Translations under genes and position numbers: made by a program
Notes under the pieces: model-generated
Databases searched by the model: none
The model's input: only the letters and a program-made list of their open reading frames with translations
Told to the model about the DNA's origin: nothing
Part shown: positions 55,741 through 64,000 of the stretch, one piece after another
How positions within the stretch are numbered: the stretch's first letter is position 1
How the letters are laid out: each line of letters opens with the position of its first letter
DNA from: Anodontia alba
Lineage: Eukaryota > Mollusca > Bivalvia > Lucinida > Lucinidae
Direction of reading: 5' to 3'
Assembly: GCA_964016985.1 (NCBI GenBank)
Contig: OZ024826.1
Location: 57,349,735-57,413,734, forward strand
Length of the DNA: 64,000 nucleotides

Positions 55741-56142
55741 AATGGGACTAACCTACCCTCTATGTCTTAACACTTAAACAAGAACAATTTACTGCCTGTA
55801 AATGAGCCTCAAACTGCTAAAAGAGAGGCTAACAGTGAAGATCCTGATTAGAAGCCGCAGACTGCGGTTTCTGTTCAGGATCTACACTGCTCAGACCTGT
55901 ATGTCTTAATATACAGGATAAATACAGTATTTCAACTTAAATAATGCATCATCTTATTTTCATCCATAAATGCCTATAGTATCCCAAAAAATAGGGCAAA
56001 GCCAACTTATAGACCCAGATCAGAGTCAGCCATAGTGTGGTCTAACCACGGCCTACCTTGCCCAGGTTTTGCATTAAAATAAGAATTTATGTAACAAAAA
56101 AAAAAAATAAAGTAAACCAGACTCCTCTTAAAGTGGAAACAA

Positions 56143-58608
56143 GAGGACCATGATGGTCCTATATCGCTCACCTGAGCAAACAGCTTTGCATACTTACTGT
56201 TGAAGTTTCAGCCAAGTTCACTGCTCTAAGATTTTGTATAAAATTTATAGCCCTGCACCCCAGCAGCCATGTTTTTTTCATGCATCATGATGGCTTGAAC
56301 TGAATATTGAAAGAAGGTCACCAAAGGAACAATTTTGCCGTTATATTGAAATTGGTCCAGTGGTTTCTGACAAAAGGATTTTTAAAATGTCTTATATAGA
56401 TATATAGGGAAATTAAGCACCACCCCCTAACGGCCATGTTTTTTGACAAATCATGACAGCTTGAACAAACTTGGTAGAGGGTCACCAAAGGAAAAATCCT
56501 GCCAAGTTATATTGAAATCGGTTCAGTGGTTTCTGACAAGAAGATTTTTAAAGTTTTCTATTTAGATATATAGGGAAAATAAGCCCCACCTCTAGCAACC
56601 ATGTTTTTTGACTAATCATGATTGCTTGAACAATCTTGGTAAAGGGTCACAAAAGCAACATTCCTGCCAAGAAATATTGAAATCAGTCAGGTAGTTTCTG
56701 ACAAGAAGAATTTTAAAGTTTTCTTTACAGATATATACGGAAAATAAGCCCCGCCCCCTGACAGCCATGTTTTTTGACATATCATGAGGGCACAATCTTG
56801 GTAGAAGGTCGCCAAAGCAACATTCCTGTCAAGTTACATTAAACTGAATCCAACGGTTTCTTACAAGAAGATTTTTAAAGTTTTCTATATAGATATATAG
56901 GGAAAATATGCCCCGCCCCCTAGCGGCCATGTTTTTTTGACGAATCATGATGGCTTGAATAATCTTGGTAGAGGGTCACCAAAGAAACATTCCTGCCAAG
57001 TTATATTGAAATCGGTCCATTGGTTTCTGACAAGAAGATTTTTAAACTTTTCTATATAGATATATTGGGAAAATAAGCCCCTCCCCCTGGCGGCCATGTT
57101 TTTTGACGAATCATGATAACTTGAACAATCTTGGTAGAGGGTCAACAAGGAAAGATTTCTACCAAGTTATAATGAAATCGGTCCAGTGGTTTCTGACAAG
57201 GAGATTTTTAAAGTTTTCTATATAGATATATAGGGAAAATAAGCCCCACCCCCTAGCGACCATGTTTTTTGACGAATCATGACGGCTTGAACAATCTTGG
57301 TAGAGGGTCACCAAAGCAACATTCCTGTCAAGTTACATTGAACTCGAGCCAACGGTTTCTTAAGAGAAGATTTTTAAAGTTTTCTTCATAGATATATATG
57401 GAAAATATGCCCCGCTCCCTAGCGGCCATGTTTTTTGACGAATCATGACGGCTTGAACAATCTTGGTAGAGGGTCACCAAAGCAACATTCCTGTCAAGTT
57501 ACATTGAACTCGAGCCAACGGTTTCTTACGAGAAGATTTTTAAAGTTTTCTTTATAGATATATAGAGAAAATATGCCCCGCCCCCTAGCGGCCATGTTTT
57601 TTGACGAATCATGACGGCTTGAACAATCTTGGTAGAGGGTCACCAAAGCAACATTCCTGCCAAGTTATAATGAAATTGGTCCATTGGTTTCTAACAAGAA
57701 GATTTTTAAACTTTTCTATATAGGGAAAATAAGCCCCGCCCCCCTGGCGGCCATTTTTTTCGACGAATCCAAATGGCTTGGACAATCTTGGTAGAGAGTC
57801 ACCAAAGGAACATTTCTGCAAAATTATATTGAAATCGGTCCAGTGGTTTCTGACAAGAAGATTTTTAAAGTTTTCTATATAGATATATAGGAAAAATAAG
57901 CCCTGCCCCCCTGGCGGCCATGTTTTTTGACGAATCCAAATGGCTTGAACAATCTTAGTAAAGGATCACCAAAGGAACATTTCTGCAAAATTATATTGAA
58001 ATTGGTCCAGTGGTTTCTGACAAGAAGATTTTTAAAGTTTTCTATATAGATTATATAGGGAAAATAAGCCCCGCCCCCTGGTGGCCATGTTTTTTGACGA
58101 ATCCAAATGGCTTGAACAATCTTGGTAGAGGATCACCAAAGGAACATTTCTGCAAAATTATATTGAAATTGGTCCATAGGTTTCTGACAAGAAGATTTTT
58201 AAAGTTTTCTATGTAGATATATAGGGAAAATAAGCCCCGCCCCCTGGCGGCCATGTTTTTTGGCTTGAACAATCTTAGTAGAGGATCACCAAAGGAACAT
58301 TTCTGCAAAAATTATATTGAAAATTGGTCCAGTGGTTTCTGACAAGAAGATTTTTTAAGTTTTTAGTTAAAAAATCTATTTTAGCTCCTGTGACCTAGAT
58401 ATGCAACGGACCGGAACCATTTGAACAACTTTGAAAGAGGACCAACCAAGGATCATTCCTGTGGTTTGGTCAAAGTCCAATCAGTGGTTTAGGAGGAGAT
58501 GTTGTTTAAAGATTGTGAACGGACGGACAGACGGACGCCGACGCCGACGACGACGGACAGTGAGTGATCACAAAAGCTCACATTGAGCCTTCGGCTCAGG
58601 TGAGCTAA
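56143..58608 (+). mobile_element. Tandem-core element, family 2, long copy (about 13 cores)
   Basis: Same ends as 31072 (ACAAGAGGACCATGATGGTC; terminal hairpin GAGCCTTCGGCTCAGGTGAG). Between them about 13 head-to-tail cores of about 165 bp with GGGAAAATAAGCCCCGCCCC, GGCGGCCATGTTTTTTGACG and CAGTGGTTTCTGACAAGAAG, then an ACGG/GACGCC microsatellite. It sits at a different site from the gene A copy, so it inserted independently. Confidence 0.75.
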
Positions 58609-58835
58609 AAACGAGTAGAAGAGTCCACTGGGCATTAAAAGGTTATGTTAAACAGAGAAAGAACTATTATGTTTATATTTAAGATATGCCATAAGAAAAG
58701 GTGAACAACAAAAAGTCAGATACATATTCCCCAGCAGTGTCAATATCATAACATATGAGCCTGGGCAGCACATTAGCTGCACGCCCAGCAAAGATTCAGA
58801 TCAGCCTGCACATCAACGCAGTCTGATCAGTTTAC

Positions 58836-59107
58836 CTATCACGAAAACACGCCAATGTAATTTTTACCCCCTTAAACCACACTTTTATATAGTAAAACTG
58901 GGTTTACAAGGGCATATATTATTTTCCTTATTTTGCAAAAAAAAAAAAAAATATTGTGGGTACTCATTAGAACCGTCTCGCCTAATGTCTACCCACAATC
59001 TATGTTTTGAGTAGAAATATGAAAAATATCAGAATGTTCTGTCTGATCATTTTCCTTATTTTAGTTGTAAAATTTTCAATACATTTGAATAGGCATGTTT
59101 TCGTAAA
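58836..59107. mobile_element. ACGAAAAC MITE, copy 10
   Basis: Private to the gene B unit; TIRs TATCACGAAAACACGCC and GGCATGTTTTCGTAAA, palindrome arms eroded and a poly-A run inside. Confidence 0.65.
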
Positions 59108-59352
59108 GCTAACCAGTTTTCCTGAGCAGGCTTAGTCCTCTGAGTGTTTAACCAGTATTTGTGCTCATTCTTTCACCAGAAACTGACAACAGCCCTTCTT
59201 GAACCAGTTGAAGGAAATGAATGACCACAGAAAATATTTCATGATCAGTCTCCACGAAAGAATGTTGCCGAACCCGTCGGGGATCAAACCTGTGCTCTCC
59301 AGATCATTAGTCGAACACGCATCCGACTGACCATCGAGGTCGGCGGCACTCT
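59107..59352 (-). mobile_element. tRNA-derived SINE, copy 3
   Basis: Counterpart of the 32733 copy in the duplicated gene B intron; head with GTTTGATCCCC at about 59276-59350. Its 3' end touches an ACGAAAAC MITE (58836-59107) that is absent from gene A. Confidence 0.65.
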
Positions 59353-59604
59353 TTGGGTAGCCAAGGATCCAAAACTTCTCCAGGTGGACAGCAAAGACTC
59401 TGCTCAGTCTACATAGATGTGCAGGCTGATCTGTATCTTTGCTGGGCAAACATGCCATCTTGTTGGACATGCTGAGCTTGGCTCAAATAGCAAATGGACC
59501 CAGAACAGTACAGTAGGTAGTGCATTTCTACTCAGTAATCTTGAGTCTCTAAGCATGCAATGAATGTCTTGTTCATATTACATGGCTGCACGATGATCTG
59601 GGCC

Positions 59605-59845
59605 TAGTTGTTCAAAACTAACGATGTTGTTAGTTAACGATTCGTTAAAATTTACATCGAGTGATACGCAAATATGCTGAAATTTTTTGCTGAAAAAATG
59701 TGAGTAGCTTTTGCAAGGCAAAAGCTACTCACATTTTTTCAGCAAAAAATATCAGAATATTGTGTATTGAATCCACTAAAATAGTTAACAAAATGACCCT
59801 TAACGAGCTCGTTAAGCTAACGACGCTTTGAACAACTGGGCCCTG
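59605..59845. mobile_element. GTTGTTCAAA MITE, complete
   Basis: Best copy: CTGGGCCTAGTTGTTCAAAA ... GCTTTGAACAACTGGGCCC, with the GTGAGTAGCTTTTGC hairpin at about 59700-59740. Private to gene B. Confidence 0.7.
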
Positions 59846-60225
59846 GCCTTTTGCTGCCAGCATATACCTGCAAACACCTTTTCTCAAGGCACATCTTATT
59901 CTATTAATTTGGGAGTTGCTTTGACACAATATCTAAAAAATTCTTTGATTGCCATGCAGCTGACTCAAACTTAAATGGACGAGAAAAAATTGAGATAACT
60001 ACTTTGAAATAAAAGAAGTTGCAATTTGAGGCACATATAGCAAACTGAACCAATATTTTGACTAAAACATTGACCTATCATTGTTTGAGGTAACAAGAGT
60101 CAGCACTGTAAATATGCTGAACCACCGTTTTGTGGGACTAACTCTTGCCTTGTGATTGACGATATATTATCACTTACATGTATTTATGTATGTGCTAAAT
60201 GTTGTAACCCTCTATAAATAAAGTC

Positions 60226-60254
60226 GTTACTTACTTACTTACTTACTTACTTAC
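60226..60254. repeat. (ACTT)n microsatellite
   Basis: Seven ACTT units after AATAAAGTCGTT; private to gene B. Confidence 0.9.
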
Positions 60255-60677
60255 CAGAAACTATGTCGGTTTCTATCTCTGTGCTATCTGAAATGAGTAT
60301 AAAGTCAACCCCTAGCTCTCAACTGAAATCAGTGATTGATTCACACCCCTGCTTTCAGCTCATCTACTCAAAATCAGTTTGTACTTTAAACCTAAAAACT
60401 CAGTTAATGTACAACTGTACAAATATCTTAGAATAATTATTTCAACCTTTTCCACTTTCAGCTATAATTCAACAGACAACAAACTGACTATGTGTTTCTT
60501 ATTTTTCTCAGAAAATAGGCTTTGACATTCCATACAAATTGTTTCCTTATAGAGACAATTTGCATGAAATGTCCGAACCCAATTTATGGGAAGATAAAAA
60601 AAAGTTTTTCTGCTAAACGATTTACCCAGCATGGTAAGAGTTAAAATACTAATTCTTAAGTATTCATGCTTTTTCAG

Positions 60678-61654
60678 GTTATCAAAAGGTCTGTTAGAAG
60701 CGCTGAACCATCTGGGCCAAATGTACTTATTCCTGTGCAAATCACAGATGGATACCTGTGTGAAGTTCATGATGCAGAGGATGAAGAGATGACAGTTGAT
60801 GACAGAGAAGTGGCTGAAATCATGAAATGTAATGTAGATGAAGACTGTTACTTTAAATTAGCCGGAGAGTCTTGTACAAATGATACAACACAAGAAATTG
60901 ATCTTGATGATGAAGAAGATTATGAAAATTCTACAAGAGAAAGCAGCGAATATCAGAGTACTGATGTACAATATAGCAGAGATGAAGCAGAGTCTGTAGA
61001 TGAAGATGGTAATACTAATGGTCTATCTATAGAGGTTCTTCGTGACAAGGTTTACAGATGTCAGTAAGACTGTTCAAGAAGAGAAGGCACGACAGGTAAC
61101 ATATAGCTTGACAGAATACTCTTCAGACAGAAAAAATGATGAACTGGTTGGTGGATCTGCGAGACCAGAGGACTCTGATCTGATGCTTGATGTAGCAAGG
61201 CAGACACTTGTTTATGGGGATTCTGAGAGACCAGTTGACACAGACCTGCAAAAGGATGCTGGGAAGATTTCAGATGATAGAGAATTTCAGACGTCAGGTG
61301 ATACAGATCTGGTGCTGCTTGCTTTGAAAGAAATGATAAGCAATAGAGAGTATGACAACTCAGTTGATGATGTTCTCGTGCAACAAGTAAAAACATTAGA
61401 TAGTAATATGAATCCACCGGATACAGACTTGTTGATGGTTGCCGCAAGAGGGATACCATCTAACAGAGAGTCCAGCAGCCCATCCGACACAGATCTAGTA
61501 GTTATTAATGGAAAAAAAGTGTCAGCTCACATGGACTCTACAGCTTTCGGCATCACTGAGACTACACTGAAGTTTGGTAGTATAATGGATGTGTCTGTGG
61601 AGATGGATAACACAGGAGAGACCATCTACAATGAAATTGCTGCCTTCTTTGGTT
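60678..61654 (+). pseudogene. Gene B long acidic exon, frameshifted
   Basis: 977 nt, acceptor TTTTTCAG, donor GTAAGT. Starts VIKRSVRSAEPSGPN and follows gene A to LRDKV; then GACAAGGTTT joins straight to ACAGATGTCAG, skipping bases equivalent to 34371-34510 of gene A. The lost part encodes the conserved helical FAELLEDFLAEN segment. The downstream frame (61042-61654) keeps the D-T-D-L repeats and the AAFFG end. Confidence 0.7.
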
Positions 61655-62238
61655 GTAAGTATTTCAGCTTTTTTAGTTTAATTACACAGACAGCAAAGTT
61701 TACTTATAAATTTCTTCTTGAAGTCATGGATGTTTGCATATGATGGTCATACAATTGGTGGAAGCTGGAGTACCTGAAGAAAACCACCAATGCTGGATGG
61801 GCATCCACTACCCTGTCACCTGCCAGCATTGGGAATTGAACCCAGGCCACAGTGATTACAAATAAATACATATAAGCCTGGGCACAGCATTACCTACAAG
61901 ATTGCATGCGCATCCAGCTAAGTCTCAGATCAGCCTGCACAGCCACGCATCCACAATTTAGTCAGCAGGACACTGTGGTTAGCCAAGGATCCAAAGTGTC
62001 TTCAGGCAATATGTGAAGACTGATCAGTCTGGGCATCTGCACAGGCTGATCTGTTAGACTGATCCAAGTCTTTGCTGGGTGCATATGCAGTCTTGTAGGA
62101 AGTGCTGAGCTGTTGTTCATATTAACTTCAGATCTTTTACCTTTAATACATATGAAAATATTTTGAATCAAATTTATGATTTAAGGGTCAGTATTATAAC
62201 TATGCCTTGGACACACCAAATATGCCTAACAAGCTTTG

Positions 62239-62275
62239 CACCCCCCCCCCCCCCCCCCCCTCACACACACACACA
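62239..62275. repeat. Poly-C then (CA)n
   Basis: About 22 C followed by ACACACACAC. Confidence 0.85.
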
Positions 62276-62381
62276 CAAAAAAGATATAGATACTTCATCT
62301 GTTTTCAGTTTTGTGAATGTGATCATTGCTCTCAAGGGTCATTCCTTATAGAAACTATTTAAGACATGTTCATACTGATCC

Positions 62382-62622
62382 ATTAGCCCTGGTCATGCTG
62401 AAGCTCATACTGATCCATTAACCCTGGTCATACTGAATTAAGATGCCATGCCCACTTCTAAGTTTCAGCCAATCAGATTACTTAATCCAGGATGTTGATG
62501 CAAATGTACATTCTAATTGACAACCAGTGCAGATCCAGAGCATTTGGCTTCTGAAAAGCCAACTGATCTGAATTTCCATTTGCAAAGGCAGGGTATATCC
62601 AGGTTTATTTGGACTAGGATTA
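62382..62622. mobile_element. TTAA/CCCTTGTCC MITE, copy g
   Basis: Gene B counterpart of copy e, same duplicated left end CCCTGGTCATGCTGAAGC. Confidence 0.55.
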
Positions 62623-62888
62623 ATATCATATCATTGCTGTAGCCGAAATAAAGGTCAACATCATAGAATTACGAATTTTGTTAACATTAAATTTGAATTG
62701 GTTTAAAAAGTTTGTATGAATGTCTTTCTGTTCTATATTTCTGGACATCTTTTTTGAGGTTGTTGACTTATGTATAGTATTGCTACAAGATGCACAATGA
62801 TCAACTGGCATACTATTGCTCCTGCAAACCCCAAGGTCAAGGTTAAATACTTTGAAAAACAGTGTAGAAGATGTCCAGGAAGGGCCAC

Positions 62889-62970
62889 AATCTCAGAACA
62901 TAGCCTACCAATGACATCTCAGAACATAGCCTACCAATGACATCTCAGAACATAGCATACCTATGACATT
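62889..62970 (+). repeat. 26-bp minisatellite, gene B
   Basis: Three copies of the unit found at 36589; flanks match gene A. Confidence 0.75.
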
Positions 62971-63408
62971 GAGGGGAAAACAAATAACCATGACAGACAG
63001 TACATATGCCACAAAGCAAAGCAACCAACTTCCAAAAATCTGCATTCCCTTTGCCAGTAGCAATGGCTGGGGTATACACGAGTGCTTACCTATTAGCTTT
63101 ATCTGATATTGGTAGTGAATGCCTACCTACTTGCTTTATCAAAATTGCTCAGTATGAGCACAAAGCATGCACATTTGTAAGTGTCTCCCTAATCTGACTT
63201 GTCAGTTATGCAAACTAGGCTACACACTATTGTGCATTTAATTTGCATCATTCTAAAGTTATCAGATAGTAACTACACACTGCTACATGAAATAAATGTA
63301 GTTGTGACATACATTAACAGAAAAACTCCACAGCTGCCTGCAAGTCCATGTAGATCAGTGTCTCTCTATATTTGCTGATTTACTTTATAGGATCATAACT
63401 CTACAGTA

Positions 63409-64000
63409 AAACAAGAGCTGTCGGAGGACAGCGAGCTCGCCTGCTGGGTACATTTTATATTGTAACATTTTTATCATTAAGCCATATAATATAGGTCACA
63501 CTGACCTAGATGTATTTGTATGTAAATCATTTTGTCATATAGATATAATAATCCAGGTATGACAATTCTCCATGAAATAGTAATAAAAATAAAAGGCAAA
63601 ATCACTGAAGCATGAAATATAGGTCACAATGACCTAGATATAGTAAGTGGTCATTCATTGGGTCACATGGAACAAATATCCCAGGTGTGACATTTATCCA
63701 ACAAATATTCAAGATATAAGGCAAAATCACTGAACCATGAAATATAGGTCACACCAACAGAGATATATTTTGACGTCAATAATCGGGTCACAAGGAACTA
63801 ATATCCCAGGTGTGACATTTATCCAACAAATAGTATTCAAGATATAAGGCAAAATCACTGAACCATGAAATATAGGTCACAATGACCTAGATATAGTAAG
63901 TGGTCATTCATTGGGTCACATGAAAGTAATATCCCAGGTGTGACATTTATCCAACAAATAGTATTCAAGATATAAGGCAAAATCACTGAACCATGAAATA
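63409..64000 (+). mobile_element. Family 4 tandem-core element, cut by the window edge
   Basis: Starts AAACAAGAGCTGTCGGAGGA and CAGCGAGCTCGCC, then cores with AAGGCAAAATCACTGAA at 63593, 63718, 63846 and 63974 (period 125-128 bp; CCCAGGTGTGACATTTATCC). Confidence 0.65.

Larger units (their letters stand above)
51451..61654 (+). pseudogene. Gene B: tandem duplicate of gene A, frameshifted
   Basis: Exons 51451-51484, 51700-51761, 54160-54285, 55189-55311 and 60678-61654; the terminal exon should lie beyond the window. The four small exons are intact. The long exon has lost 140 bp relative to gene A, which shifts the frame and brings a stop at 61065-61067; downstream the other frame stays open for the repeat array. 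Either a pseudogene or a gene whose product is truncated at about 270 residues. The offset to gene A is about 26.2 kb for exons 1-2 and 26.7 kb for the long exon. Confidence 0.6.
45880..63408 (+). repeat. Segmental duplication, right copy (gene B unit)
   Basis: Counterpart of 19857-37400. Private insertions include mariner (49289-50630) and a 2.5 kb tandem-core element (56143-58608); private losses include the foldback at 23879 and most of the 26-bp minisatellite. Homology reaches the tandem-core element at 63409 and probably resumes past it. Confidence 0.7.

Noticed and set aside
56143..58608. Regularly spaced repeats that might suggest a CRISPR array
   Set aside because: Period ~165 bp with no short-repeat/unique-spacer structure; whole units are homologous and the context is animal DNA.
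61061..61459. 132-codon minus-strand ORF
   Set aside because: Antisense of the gene B repeat exon.

Overview
The window is animal nuclear DNA, most likely from a bivalve mollusc. It is AT-rich, its coding exons are short and bounded by GT/AG splice sites, and it is crowded with palindromic MITEs, tRNA-headed SINEs, microsatellites and mollusc-style elements made of ~130-165 bp core tandem repeats plus an ACGG-type microsatellite. There is no bacterial-style coding, no rRNA and no functional tRNA. The host group is inferred from repeat style only.

The main content is three paralogous copies of one multi-exon gene that I do not recognise. Copy C is on the minus strand (coding exons from 11733 down to 3403). 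Copies A (25202-38237) and B (51451-61654, terminal exon off the right edge) are on the plus strand. Exon lengths and phases match exactly across copies: 34 nt, 62 nt, 126 nt, a 180 nt exon seen only in C, 114 nt, then a large acidic exon ending in phase 1. The product starts with a short M-x-x-E-x-F-I/L-x-K segment, has two small basic exons (KKRAKF- and PPKKR-type) and then a long acidic, partly helical region. In A and B the acidic exon also carries a run of ~22-residue degenerate repeats. A has an in-frame stop in that exon. B has a 140-bp frameshifting deletion nearby. C is open throughout.

Each gene is preceded by several copies of a promoter plus first-exon cassette: three on the minus strand (near 11.8, 14.9 and 17.3 kb) and four on the plus strand (near 21.3, 25.1, 47.4 and 51.3 kb), with a further fragment at 45.3 kb. 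All seven carry TGACGTCA or CGACGTCA (CRE-like) and most have a CCAAT box. Some first exons are intact and others have lost the ATG, the donor or the frame.

Layout: 1-3.4 kb repeats and one SINE; 3.4-11.7 kb gene C, with a mariner fragment in intron 5; 11.7-17.5 kb its first-exon array; 17.5-19.9 kb repeats; 19.9-38.2 kb gene A segment; 38.3-45.3 kb repeats, a ~1.3 kb tandem-core element and a few doubtful exon-like ORFs; 45.9-63.4 kb gene B segment, a duplicate of the A segment with its own insertions (mariner, a 2.5 kb tandem-core element); 63.4-64 kb the start of another tandem-core element. Comparing A with B gives ready-made empty sites for many insertions.
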